From Bimuria novae-zelandiae CBS 107.79 (taxonomy: Eukaryota > Ascomycota > Dothideomycetes > Pleosporales > Didymosphaeriaceae): a stretch of DNA of 56,603 bases. Positions within the stretch are counted from its first letter, which is position 1. Each line of letters opens with the position of its first letter. Below are positions 22,747 to 33,332 of the stretch, piece by piece. A program made the translations under genes and the position numbers. The DNA lies in assembly GCA_010015655.1 (NCBI GenBank), contig ML976701.1, positions 379,793 through 436,395 of the forward strand. Direction: 5' to 3'. The notes under the pieces are model-generated. The model was given only the letters and a program-made list of their open reading frames with translations, did not search any database and was not told the origin of the DNA.

Positions 22747-24009
22747 TCAAAATTTGTACACCCTGCCTTCAGTGGCCGGGACCTCGTCTTTGCAAAAAGC
22801 GTCCCAGCCTTTCTCCCACGCGTCCATGCCCTCGCCCCAAACCAGCTTCGTTCCTTTTATGGCACCCCGCGCTTTGAACTTCTCCCAGGCGCTGCGGAAG
22901 TCTGAGAAGTATTTCGCGCCACCGAGTTCGATGCCTTTCTCTTGCAGTGCATTCGCATTGACCTGAACCCCGTCACCCCTGTTCCCGCGCGACTTCATAA
23001 GATCCGCCGCAGTCGCAGGCATGGTAACGCCGCCGACGAAGACGCGCGCCAAAGGGACTGCCGTAGAATTCAGCGCCCCCGTAAAGGCCGCCATAACCCC
23101 CGGTCTTCCTCCAAAGTCGACCAGCACCACCCTTCTCGGCTTCTCCTTCTCCACGAGCTCTTTCGCCTTCCCAGCGTCGTCGTTGAGCACAACGTGATCG
23201 TAGAATCCACATTGTTGGATGAGCGCCCTCGACTTCTCCGACCCCACGCCCACGACCGACTTCGGCTGACGCTCGCTCGGACGACCATGCCTCAGCGCAT
23301 ACGCAAACCCCATCGCCGTCTTGCCCCCGGCATTCAACACCACCACCGCACTCTCGTCCAAATTCGCGTCTTCAGCGCTCCACTGCCCCTCGCCAAACGG
23401 ATGCACCCTCACGGCGTCCTCCCACGCAAATCCGTACGTGCTTAGATTACACCCCGTGCCCCACAACCCCATGAGCAGCGCGTCCCAGCCCAGCCCCTGC
23501 TTTCCTTTTCCCTTTTCCTCGTCTTTCTCCAGCTGGGTTAATGAAGGATGCACAGCCAGACGGTTATATATCTTCTAAAGACCCTGCCGATGCGCATCGG
23601 TAACTTCCAGCTGCCCCTGGACCCCACACTCCGCGCTCTTCACGCGCACATCCCAGCTCCCCGTGCCTATGTGCAGATACCCGTACACGCTCGCACCCAC
23701 GGGCACCGCGGGGAACGTGCTCTCCAGCACCTCAGCGTACCCCCAGCCCGCGATGCTGGCGTACTTCTCGCGGTCGGCGAACGGAGCTGGCGTGGTGGGA
23801 GGCTGCGGGTAGATGTCCCACCAGCCCAATGCGAAGCCCAGGTTAGCGTACGTGAGATTGTTTGTCGTCAGGCCGAGGATGCGGGTCCTGAGGCGGAGGG
23901 AAGAGGGAGGCAGGGGTGTGGGAGGGGAGAGAGGGAGTGTGGCGAGGCGGTGGTGGGAGTAGTTGCCTTTGTCGAAGACGTGGATTATTGCGTTTTCATT
24001 TTCCGACAT
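22747..24009 (-). pseudogene. DUF2855-family protein gene with an in-frame TAG
   Basis: A 421-codon frame from ATG 24009 to the stop at 22747 is continuous except for TAG at 23575-23577, after residue 144. The N-terminal part contains GWGYAEVLES and GYLHIGTGSWDVRV. Past the stop, YNRLAVHPSL continues the family's conserved block, followed by a Rossmann-like segment (VVVLNAGGKTAMGFAYALR, VVGVGSEKSR). Overall it matches DUF2855 proteins, which are distant relatives of medium-chain dehydrogenases of unknown substrate. Length and order fit an intact family member apart from one codon, so the stop is recent, an assembly error, or read through. No intron with GT-AG ends that removes it was found. 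It is convergent with the sirtuin gene. Confidence 0.8.
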
Positions 24010-24799
24010 TTTAGGTGAGAGTATGTACTGTGCCGCTGATGGGGTGGTGATTTTGTGCGGCTGCAGACTCTGCAGTGCAGAGGCGTGCCGGATTCAATGT
24101 TTGAATCTTGGACTGTCGTATTAACACGTGGCGATGTGGTGGAGGGGAAGTGGAGTACTTAACGTTATATCTACAGGGCGGTTCCTCGAATTCTTTAACC
24201 GGTTTAGCAATTAGCTCACTTGGCAACCGTGGAGTTCCACCGTGGAAGGGCTACGGAAGCTAGGTCTTATTATATTCTATATCGTAAATTAAATCAGGCA
24301 AGTTACTTCGGCCCGAGTCGTACAAGTGATGTTGCATCGGTTCACGGTCACTACAGTATCGTTTATGTGTAATAGGTTAAGTACAACACGCTGGATTGTT
24401 TCGAAAAAAAGAACTCGTTGCGAGGATCCTTTTCGCCGTGAAAAGCGCTTTCATCAGAAAGTGAGGGATGTCCGTAAGTAGGGTGTGTTAAATCATTGAG
24501 GTTAGCAAAGACCATACAATAGACCTATGCCATGTAGAAGTTGTATAAGAAAAACCTAAGTTCACTCGGAGGTTGCCTCCCTATCGCCGATCCAGGTTTA
24601 CATCTATGATTGCCCAAGAGTAAACACCCTGGCATCCATCATGTTGTCATCGCCTCAGCCAGCCATCTACTTCAGGTTCTCACCATGGTGGATTCGGGCA
24701 TCAGAGCGGTTGCATTAATTGTCGCCTGCGTCGAACCAATCCTCTCCGAACTCAGAGCCAAAGAGGTCGCTGTCCTCTCTACGCTCGCAGCTGTCCTCA
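24010..24799. other. Intergenic, no gene seen
   Basis: This holds the upstream flank of the DUF2855 gene and sequence beyond the broken 2EXR-like gene. It is AT-rich around 24260-24420 with no supported open frame. Confidence 0.5.
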
Positions 24800-25871
24800 T
24801 CATAGAATCCGAGACCAATGCATAGGACAAGAATCACGGATATCCTGAGAAACGGGCTTATTCGGGTCGGCTATGTGCAGAAGGGCGCGATTGATCATGC
24901 TGGGCTGGTGTCCGTCAGGGTTCGGCCCGTAGGCGGAGAAGACCAATCGCACGAAACCCGGCATACGGCGACCATGCAAGGTGGCCATAGTGTTTCAGCA
25001 CTCCAATGATTCGCTTCTCCATGGCTTCAAGAGCCTCACCAGGAAGCTGGAACATCAAAGGCGCCCACGTGACATAATTGGCGAGCGTGTTTGGTGTGAA
25101 ACTGTGGTAGCCTATCTTGAGCTGAAGGCAATGAAGGTTCGGGAAGCGCTTGCGGATCTCAGCAACGTCGTCAAGCCAATGCATCCACATGTGGTTCATG
25201 TTCCAGGACGGAGGCGCGGCCTCATCAGGATTATCAGGCTCATGAACTGCAGACTTGTCAACAATCAAGCCAATCAAGCCGGTCTAACCTAATATGGTAA
25301 TTCACTAGCTCGCGTAGGTTAAGATGTTACTAAATTTGGTTAGATTGGCTTGATTGGCTTGATTGTTGACAAGTCTGAGGAACTGAATCTGCTCGTACGG
25401 CATGCCGAGATACCTAGGAATGGAGAGGTCGCGGTGGGTCCCACGATGAATCTGGAAAATGTTCTGCTTGTAATCCAAGGAGGAAGCTTCGATATAGACG
25501 CGATGGCAAATGCCAAGTATGGCCCACGCATTGTTGGTTCCCCACTCATGTTCCTTGCCATGATGCTTGAGCTGGGATTGAGTCGCATGAGGATCTCCTC
25601 CAGTTTGAGAACGGTCAACACATAGACCTTGTTGCGAATCTCACCTTGTTGGCACAGAGTCAGCCAACTTATATACAGTTTTTGTCTTGTGGTTTACTCA
25701 CTGGGAGGTCAGTGAACATCAAACCGGCGTGCTGTTCCACAGGGGCTTTATCGAGGATCGGATAAACTTTCTGTGATGGGTTAGGACACATCTCAAGGAA
25801 GCTGACCCGGTGCGAGAGCTTACGTATTTCTCCACGATTGGAGACGGCTCTGTGTTTGCACGCATCTCCAT
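24800..25871 (-). pseudogene. Broken 2EXR/F-box-like gene interrupted by a MITE
   Basis: Reading minus-strand, exon 1 (25824-25871) starts MEMRANTEPS; a canonical 53-bp intron follows; exon 2 from 25770 encodes VEQHAGLMFTDLP; then comes the family motif EIRNKVY. After this the coding trace changes frame (CVDRSQTGG through CHRVYIEASSLDYKQNIFQ to PYEQIQF), meets MITE copy 2, resumes in another frame (HEPDNPDEAAPPSWNM, RFPNLHCLQLKIGYH), and shifts again near 24975 into FVRLVFSAYGPNP. LPxEIRNxVY followed by a CRxVYxEAS block is typical of the large fungal 2EXR/F-box-like family of unknown function. Frameshifts, transposon insertion and an AAG acceptor at 25640 together argue for a dead gene. Confidence 0.7.
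25250..25377 (+). mobile_element. 128-bp hAT-type MITE, copy 2 (in the broken gene)
   Basis: Same length and orientation as copy 1, with 124 of 128 bases identical and only transitions between them. Flanks ATGAACTG (25242-25249) and AGGAACTG (25378-25385) match at 7 of 8 bases. The insertion sits in the former coding sequence of the 2EXR-like gene and, with the duplication, adds 136 bp, which breaks the frame. Confidence 0.93.
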
Positions 25872-26289
25872 GGCGCAGCAGCCTTCGAAGTAACAACACT
25901 TGATGTCACACTTGCAACTGAGAGCCTCTGAATACCCATTCGTGCTGATGGTGATTATTGCTGTACCTACGCTTAATTTGCCAAAGGATTTACTGTTACA
26001 AGGAATTGGTCCAAAGCAGCTGAGCAAAGCCTGAGGTACGTGCTGATGATGCGTTGTTTGTTTAATCCTGCCCTAGGGGAGCTAAGGCCGATCCGGTGAT
26101 GATGTAGTCGGTATCCTGGCATTGAAGATGAGTGGAGGTGTGTGGAGTCGAGAGGAGTATGGGGTGCGGGCGGGTGACTTATATAACAGAAGGCAGCGAG
26201 CGCTGGACACACGGGCCAGCAATCATTCATAGAGCTTAGGTAGGTGAATGGAGCAATTACCTCTACTGTGGCAATAGCAGGTCAAAGCT
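25872..26289. other. Intergenic, no gene seen
   Basis: This is the upstream flank of the broken gene and downstream flank of the metallo-beta-lactamase-like gene. A minus-strand TATA-like sequence (TTATATAAG) lies near 26178-26186. The frame is open back to ATG 26027 but Cys-rich and unconvincing. Confidence 0.45.
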
Positions 26290-27378
26290 TTATCCGCTCC
26301 CTTGCTTATACTCTTCGCCTGAAGCTAAGGTTACCAATTTGATTGGCGTCAAACTTCTTCGCTTATCCTCTTGTCCTTGACTGAACATGCTCTCAATTTT
26401 GTCCACTGCAAACTTTCCAATTCGGGTCTGCAAGACGGACACTCCGCGGTTGTTCTTGTCAGCGTCATGCGCACTTATCCAAGCACGAGCGTACAGACTA
26501 CGTGCGATTTGCAGACCGCCGGGAGAACCAGCGGAAATATTACCGCCCAAGTACCATGGATTCTCCACGCGATCGAAGGAGTGGATCAGAGCAGTCAGAG
26601 GCAATGCGGCCTCGTTGACCAGATGCGAAGACGCATATGGCTGAATGAGCTCGTAGGGAACACCGTGCGGTGAGTATATAACCGATAATGTCTTCTCGCG
26701 GTCATTGTAAGGCGCCGGCACGATTGTTCGTGGAGAAGATGCTACCGTGCGAAAAGACCGTGGCGATGCAGGTGGACTGGGAGGAAGCTCAGGAAGGTCC
26801 AAATATCGTCCTGGGCTGGCAGATAACACACTACATGGCGGTCGATACGTGATCCCGATGGCGTGATGCAGACCGGAGACGTCTCTTCTTGCAGGTATCC
26901 ACGTCACCGTAACCTCTCCACAGGTACCGCGCGGAGACATGGGTGGAAGCACTAAGCGATACATTGACTGCTTATTCCCTGAGTCAAACTTTGGCAGCGC
27001 CTGAACTAGCTCTTCTCTGAAATGTTTCCATGACCGGATCTTTCTTGCGGCCGCTGGAATTGCCAGAATAGTTGACTCACAATCCCGAGGAAGCTGTCGC
27101 AAGGTCTCCTCGTGGCAGTGGTCCGGCTTGTCTTGTGAGATGAGAATCAGATCTGGCTCCTCCTTGAGTTCTGTCAGAGATGAGATACATGGCTTTGTTT
27201 TCTGCTCTGATGTGGAGAAGAAGCTGCCCAGAATAGTGGCCGGACCGGTCAGCCACGGGTCGACAAGGATAGTGAATGAGCCGGGAAAGAGCCCTGGTGA
27301 AGCCAGAGGCGCGATAGGAGGGCTAAAGGTGAGCAGGAAAGCGGTATCACCGTTCAAAGACTTCACGGTGAGAGACAT
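26290..27378 (-). CDS. Metallo-beta-lactamase-fold protein (UlaG-like, degenerate metal site)
   Basis: Single exon of 362 residues from the Met that begins SLTVKSLNGDTAF; the frame also opens ten codons earlier at 27408. The order is an N-terminal strand pair, the VDPWLTGPAT motif typical of UlaG/L-ascorbate-lactonase-like proteins, then SQDKPDHCHEETL, which corresponds to the HxHxDH metal motif but keeps only the DHC-H part. Later come a Pro/Ser-rich linker, YSPHGVPYELI and a positively charged C-terminus. The family hydrolyses or binds diverse substrates; loss of the first two His suggests altered or absent catalysis (inference). It is a common fungus-specific family of unknown role. No signal peptide or membrane segment is evident. 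Confidence 0.8.
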   Translation of the reverse strand: MSLTVKSLNGDTAFLLTFSPPIAPLASPGLFPGSFTILVDPWLTGPATILGSFFSTSEQKTKPCISSLTELKEEPDLILISQDKPDHCHEETLRQLPRDCESTILAIPAAARKIRSWKHFREELVQALPKFDSGNKQSMYRLVLPPMSPRGTCGEVTVTWIPARRDVSGLHHAIGITYRPPCSVLSASPGRYLDLPELPPSPPASPRSFRTVASSPRTIVPAPYNDREKTLSVIYSPHGVPYELIQPYASSHLVNEAALPLTALIHSFDRVENPWYLGGNISAGSPGGLQIARSLYARAWISAHDADKNNRGVSVLQTRIGKFAVDKIESMFSQGQEDKRRSLTPIKLVTLASGEEYKQGSG

Positions 27379-28607
27379 GTTCGCCCGAAGGCAGGTTTGT
27401 GAGAGCAAGGTATGTACATAAGGGGGAAGCTGACATTGATGATGCGGACGGGTAGCGGGCGCTACGACATCTGTCAGGTAAGTTTACGCGGGCACTTGCT
27501 TGGCCTGGGTGCGCGGAAGCGACGATGCGCAGACAATCTTTGCGAGCTGCGAACGATCACCACACCATCCAACCTTCATATCATCGCCATCTCAAGAACG
27601 ACGGGTCTATCAATAGAGTCGTTCCACGAACCTTAGCAGCTACAGCTGTTGCAATGCTTGGTCTGTGTTGCCGTATGAACGGCCTTTTGCGAGGCCACTG
27701 GCTGCAACCGTCTTGACAAATCACGAGACGTTCGGCGATGGAAGCAGGATCGGACAATCCTTGATCAATCAGCGCACAGGTTGCCAGGCTGCACGTCACT
27801 TTTCTATCTGGGGATGCCGGCGGAGGGCAAATGGAGGCGCAGCAGTCGCATGAAAATCGAAAATTCATATCACTTCAATCATTCGGGGGCAGCATCATTC
27901 ACTGCCCAACGACTGGCAACTAACTTGTCATCCATCGGCAGAGCAGGGCTAGCTGCAAGCGATGCAATTTTGCAGCAAAGCCCGGCGGCAATGAGGGCCG
28001 GCCGCGGATTGGGCAGCTCTGGCGGTCGCTCTTGGGTGTGGGTGACGGTGGAAGAGAGCTCTCCCAGTCAGCCCGCCAGAGCCTCTGTTATTCCCTTGTC
28101 GCTCAGGGGCGGATGGCAACGCTGCCGTCATCGCGGAAGCTCTCAGCTGCATGGCTGAAAATGCACAGGGAGCTGCGCAGGACGGAAGCACCCCCAGTGT
28201 CGCGGGCGGTAGCACACAGCGCCCAGCTGATAGCCCGTCGCATACGTCCACAGGCACAATTGACTGACTGACTGACTGACTGACTGACTGCGCGGCGCGC
28301 GAGGTTCCAGCGGCTGTCTGCCCAAGAAAGGAATTCGGGCGGACTCGAGCTGGCCTCTCCCCCACTTGACCTTCTTTCAAGCACCCCTCATTATCCGCCG
28401 CCAACTGCCAGAGCTGCGCTTTGTGCCCGCCCACCTTCACCTGCGACACCGTCCGGGCGCCTGTCTACAGCTCGCACATAGCTCCAGCCGCCACCCGCAG
28501 AGCTCCCTGAAGCTGCCGAAGCTCTCCCCCGTCCGCCTCTGCTGTTACCGGCGACCTAGTGCCCCGCGGCAGCCATCCCACCCACCACAGGGTAGATGCT
28601 CGCTGCG
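27379..28607. other. Intergenic region with a microsatellite
   Basis: This divergent spacer separates the metallo-beta-lactamase-like gene (-) and the poly-Q zinc-finger gene (+). It contains a TGAC tandem repeat. The 166-codon minus-strand open frame at 27949-28449 runs through that repeat and looks like chance. Confidence 0.5.
28261..28290. repeat. (TGAC)n microsatellite
   Basis: Seven and a half perfect TGAC units lie about 320 bp upstream of the zinc-finger start codon. Confidence 0.97.
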
Positions 28608-30246
28608 ATGCCGCCCCGAGCCTCGCTCACGGGGTCCTTCTCCGTGTCGGACGAGAACAATGTTGTCGTCTGCCCGCTGCGCAACCACGACGGCTCTGCC
28701 TGTCGCAAGCGCTGCACCGGCGTGAGTGTCCCCGAGGTCCTACTCCTATCCGTGGCCGCGCCCACGTCATGCCCCTCGCCTTCACCGAGCTCGCAGGACC
28801 ACGATTGACCCAATATGCTTGTAGGAAAAGCGCTACCGCTCCATGCAAGAGCACATCCGCCGCGCCCATCCCGAGCACTACATCTCGAAGCTCCCTGCCA
28901 CCGAGGAGAGCTTCACGCTGATGGTCAGCACGCCGCCACAACCGCTACAGCTGCAGCAACAGCAACAGCAACAGCAACAGCCCCCGCAACAGCAACAGCA
29001 ACAGCCCCCGCAACAGCCCCCGCAACCTCCCACCACAACAGGCCCAGGTTGGTGCCCCAGTCTCTCCAGCGCAGCGAGGACTGACACAATGGCAAGGCTA
29101 TGACATTGGCGAGCACAATGCCTTCTTCCACGAGCAGTACGGCTCCATGACGCCTAGAACCTCTGACGAGCTGCGTCGCCCGTCACTGCTACCCGCTGCG
29201 ACGGCGGCTGCCGCACTAGCGTCGCTACACAACCACCGGCCAGAATATGATGGCTGGGATTCCGATCCGGTACGTCACTTTGTCACACAGTCCTGCTACC
29301 CACTCTCATGTCCTAACAATGGTTGTTGCAGGATGCCTTTTCAGACCCCGACTCGAAGAGCTACCGACCCCGCGCTCGCTTTGCGCCCACCGCGCTCGAG
29401 CACTCGTATACCGCTACCGAGGAGCCCTACTACACAGCCACCTCGATGCAGCGCGATTTGCTTCCTTCATCACTTGCCAGCTCGCCGCCCGGACGTTCCT
29501 CGACCTTGCCGCTAGCTCCTCGTTCCGTAAAGCCTAACAGACCGCGCAAGTCGTCTGTGGGACAGAATGCTCGAAAGGCCAAGCATGAGCGGCAAAGATC
29601 AAAGGAACACGCTAGGAGAATGAGCTACGATCGGAAAGCATTCTCGGCGGAGCCTCAAGCGGCAGCTGCCATACTTGGGAAGCGATGGGAGGACCTCATC
29701 GATGCCGCTGCTTCGGCGACCGAGGAGGACAGCAGAGACCTCACTCCGGTAAGTCACACATTGAAACATGTACATGTTCTGTGCTGAAAACTAGTCCAGG
29801 TACCCGGCTCTCCGAACCATTCCCCCCACATGCACGGTCGGATCTCGCTGCCGCCTTTCGTTACTGCTCAATTCACTTCATACGCAGCTTCGCCGCTACA
29901 GCAGGCACTAACGCCGCCACCGCCGGAGTTGTCTGAACTGCAGCCTTTTCCCTCTGTAGAGTCATCCATCGAGTCAACCGCATCTGCCGCCAACTTTCAT
30001 ATCCCATCACAAGGTCTTTCCGACTCCTCGCCGACATACTTGCATCCAATACAGATCTACTGTGCAGCATGCCGTAAGCTATCTATACTCAAAGAGAGCT
30101 ACGCGTGCTCAGAATGCATTTGCGGTCTCTGTCAAGACTGTGTGGATGTGCTTGTCAGCGAGCATTCGCGAGGCCGCACGGCCCGGTGTCCCAGATGCGG
30201 CGCCGTGGGTGGCAAGTTCAAGCCGTTCCAACTGGACATAAGATGA
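28608..30246 (+). CDS. Poly-Q zinc-finger protein with C-terminal RING-like domain
   Basis: Five exons (28608-28721, 28825-29047, 29097-29269, 29332-29748, 29800-30246) give 457 residues. The N-terminus MPPRASLTGSFSVSDE leads into a C2H2-like finger split by intron 1 (C-x10-C-x3-C in the first exon, HIRRAHPEHY in the second). A Gln/Pro tract follows, then Ser/Arg-rich disordered sequence, and a C-terminal Cys-rich RING-like domain (CAACRK, CSECICGLCQDC, CPRCGAVGGKFKPF). Intron 2 (29048-29096) has an unusual GTTGGT donor; without it the downstream frame would also be reachable by slippage in the Gln tract, so this junction is uncertain. A nuclear regulatory or ubiquitin-ligase role is possible but unproven. 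An ATG four codons upstream (28596) is in frame. Confidence 0.8.
28948..29027. repeat. CAG/CAA-rich tract encoding poly-Gln/Pro
   Basis: Repeated CAACAG units broken by CCCCCG blocks encode runs of Gln separated by Pro-Pro. The tract is open in all forward frames (Gln, Ala/Thr and Ser/Asn readings), so frame changes here go unpunished by stops. Confidence 0.95.
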
Positions 30247-31611
30247 ATGGCCATGGCACTCACTCACTCACGTAGGACGCATCATTTGTTTACGAGCATC
30301 ACGACTCTCCTTGATATTGTATGAGGCTTTGACCCTCATCGGGCAGAGATTTGACTGCAGGGCAGCGGCGTTCATCGGTGCTTCTGCTGCATGAACTAGT
30401 TCAAGAACTTGGGATGGCGTTACGGATCTGCAAAACCATGTATAGCATCATGGTTGGGTAAGATACATGTGGCACGAAGCCACGACATCTGGTACCGCAC
30501 TAGACATGCATTACACATACATGGTCGATATCGCGGCATGTACAGCGAATGCAATAACGCGTTCCGGACGCAAGATTACTCCGGCTTCTCAGCACCATCC
30601 ACTTTGTCCACTTGTTTACGTTATGGAACTGCCTCCGTGCTTTGTCCGCTCAGGGTCCGCGCTTGGGGTTCCGGACGGGAAGTTGGGAAAGCGACACGGA
30701 AAGTGCAGCGCCTGAGCTTCCGAAAAAGCGTTTTGGAGGCGTCTACTTTAGGCCTTGGCTGAAAGCTGAGCATCTTCTGTGTTGAAGTTTGGGACCACTT
30801 ATCGACTACGGACGTGCGATGCGTCTCGGCGCTTGGTGATGAGGCGCTTGCTCAGCCCAACACTACCCATTACTCGAGGAGCCGTCCGGCTCTACTCTAC
30901 TCTACACCTATTCTCTCCAGGCGAGCGAGTGATATCAAAACATCGGTGAAACAGCACCCACATGTCGAGGTCAAGTGCCCAAAAGGCGGTCTACACACAC
31001 GCGCCCCTTTAGTCTATCCTAACGGTAGAGGATAATAACGCACCCGCACCAGAATCGCGAGTACCGCAGTTGTGCAAACGCCTCACAAACCGTCGACGCC
31101 CCGCTAGTTGCGAATTCCCACTGGCGCCGCTTGGCGCATGTGCCTGGCTGTGTGTCGTGCATGTCGGGGGCTTTTGCGTGCACGTGCACGTTGCTACCCG
31201 ACAACTTTTTCCCCCACAAAAAGGGTATTGACTCGTGGTGTGCATGGGCAAAGTCTGGAACGCGAGGGGGCGAATGAAAAGTGGGCGCTTTGTGCGGCAG
31301 GTGCGTCCCTTTGGGTGGGTGGTGTGGTTTGCGGCTTTCGGGATTCGGGGAACGGGAGGGAAAGGGTATAAGGAGGGCTCGGGGAGGTGAGGGGTTCTTT
31401 GTTCCTTTTGACTGTTTGGTCGCCGTGGTATTTCGTTGCGTGATACTAAGGATATAATACATTCTGGACCGGCCTGTGGCAAGCCATCAGAAAACAAGGT
31501 CTACCACGTACACATTCACGTACATTACTTGCACAACCACCATCATACGCACATCACCGTCCAACCCTCTAAAACACCCAGAATCGAAAACCCACGGGAA
31601 AGGGAGCAAAA
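30247..31611. other. Intergenic, no gene seen until a small open frame
   Basis: This 1.36-kb spacer ends in a possible promoter: a TATAAG at about 31367, followed by a CA-rich leader into the small open frame at 31612. Other open frames are short and unrecognised. Confidence 0.45.
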
Positions 31612-31842
31612 ATGCCACTCCTCCGCAGCCTCACGACGAAAATCAAAACGGCGCTCACCCTGCCTGAACCCCCGTCGCCGTCGTCGGTGCGCAGCTTCGA
31701 AGTCGTAAGTCCGCGGGAGGCGAAGAGGCCGCAGAGCCAGCGGGCGAATACGGGGAGTAGCGTGGAGAGCTTTGGGTGCGTGGGCGGGAGCGGGGAGGAT
31801 TTTGGGAATAGGAGGAGGAGTAAGTTTAGGGAGGAGCTGTGA
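31612..31842 (+). CDS. Small hypothetical protein, 76 residues
   Basis: ATG in a good context (AGCAAAAATGCC) opens a frame beginning MPLLRSLTTKIKTALTLPE and ending KFREEL. It is basic, Ser/Pro-rich and probably disordered, with no signal peptide, membrane segment or domain. Support comes from the TATA-like element about 245 bp upstream and the CA/A-rich, ATG-poor leader typical of fungal 5' UTRs. It could equally be a chance frame; homologues are not known to me. Confidence 0.35.
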   Translation: MPLLRSLTTKIKTALTLPEPPSPSSVRSFEVVSPREAKRPQSQRANTGSSVESFGCVGGSGEDFGNRRRSKFREEL

Positions 31843-32011
31843 GGCATATGAGTGGTGGGTATAGAAGGGGGTTAATTGGTAAAGATGAAGGTGAAGATGT
31901 GTTTGTTGGGATAGCATAGCTATCAAGGTATAAGTCGTACGGGCTGGCCTATGGACTGGGCTATGTCAAACTGCCAGACTCGAGGGCCGCACAGCGCGGA
32001 CAAAACAACCG

Positions 32012-33332
32012 CTACGACTCCGCTGCCGGCGTCTCCTCCGTCGGCACTGGCGTCGCGCTCTTCGGCGGGCCTCGCGGCGGGCCTCCTACCTTTGGCGGAG
32101 GCGGTACACTGCCCTCCCTTTTCGGCGCATAGTCCTCCGCCGCGCTCTTCTGCTCGCCCTCCTTGAAGTAATCGTCCAGGCCGCCTCCCCCGCCCGGACT
32201 GACAAGCGCATGGTGCGCTCTTTGCTTCCCTCGCTTGGGCGGCGCACCGGCCTGTGGAGGTGGAGACTTGGACGGCATCGCTATGTTCGCAGGCACGAAG
32301 AGTTCCGCGGGCGCACCGATCTGGGGCGGCGGGCCATGCGCTGATGAGGACACGGGACGTTTCTCATCGAAGGACGCGCTGCCAGTAGAGAACAGCGTCT
32401 CGCCAGGCGCTTGCGGCGGCTCCTCCAACTCCGCAGGGACACGATGCAGCGCACCGAAGCCGAGCACGCAGCCGAGGGCACCTTCGCCGCCCCAGCCGCG
32501 CGACGGCGTGATGGTTACCGGCCGGGTGACGTTGTACTCGTGGTTGTACACGAAGAGACGCAGGGGCCGGTTAATGTAGTCCTCAATGAGCTCGGGGAGG
32601 CCGGACTCCCCGCGCACGAGACCCTCCGGGCTGCCGATTACGTAGTCGCCGTAGGGAAGTAGGCCCGCTACGTCGGCGGGGGAGTTGGGCGCTACTTCGA
32701 GGATGTGCCAGACGTCTTCTGTGACGGAGAGGGGAGTCCATTGGAGGGCGAGGCCTAGGGTGGGGTTTTCCGCGGGAATGGGTATGTAGATTTCTCGGAT
32801 TTTTTGGCCCTGTGGTGGGTTAGTTTAGTGATTGTAACCGAATATTATATGAGCATGATATGGGGTTTTTGGAAATGAATGATTTGTGAGAGTCCGTAAT
32901 GCAGCTGCGAAACGTGACTTGATGGTGACGGGAATCCACAACAGAAGAAAACCCAGATCTCGCAGCGGAGTCCGACGAAATGAATGGGGATTGCATGTGC
33001 TTCTTACCTTGGCACTAAAAACGCCCAAGCTAATCGGCGAGCCAGCGCAGTTGCGCACCTCGGTCGCGAACAGGTTCGGATCAGGGTTGTCCTTCCATGG
33101 CTGTCAGCACTCCATTCCAGCTCTCCGCGCCGATCTTTCATAGCTCTTTACGTACAATGGTCCGGCCGTTGATCCCAATGATGAAGTCGAACCACGGGTC
33201 CAGGGGTATTTCCGGATTCGCGTTCCTGAGGACCTGGAAGCCATACGCGCCTTGTGTCGCAGACTGTTGTTCCTCTGGGGCAGCATCGAGGCGGGATATG
33301 AAGCGGTTCAGCGCGCCGAACATGGTCGACAT
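32012..33332 (-). CDS. GRH1: GRASP55/65-type Golgi reassembly stacking protein (Grh1)
   Basis: Exons 33156-33332, 33008-33091 and 32012-32809 (introns 64 and 198 bp) give 352 residues. Two tandem PDZ-like GRASP domains fill the first 220 residues: the first contains GAYGFQVLRNANPEIPLDPWFDFIIGING (split here only for naming), the second LALQWTPLS, VAPNSPADVAGL and YNHEYNVTRPV, ending at GWGGEGALGC. The C-terminus is Pro/Gly/Ser-rich and disordered. Known role: peripheral early-Golgi protein acting in ER-Golgi traffic and unconventional secretion. As in yeast, the N-terminus lacks the Gly2 myristoylation signal of animal GRASPs; the start reads MSTMFGAL. It diverges from TGS1. Confidence 0.94.

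Noticed and set aside
3890..25377. The two MITEs as deletion derivatives of the resident hAT element
   Set aside because: Terminal sequences differ (TAGGGATG versus CAGACTTG) and no internal sequence is shared.
27949..28449. Minus-strand 166-codon open frame
   Set aside because: It runs through the TGAC microsatellite (repeating SVSQ) and has no recognisable content.
28815..29084. Ala/Thr-rich open frame through the CAG tract
   Set aside because: Alternate frame of the Gln repeat; open only because the repeat has no stops.
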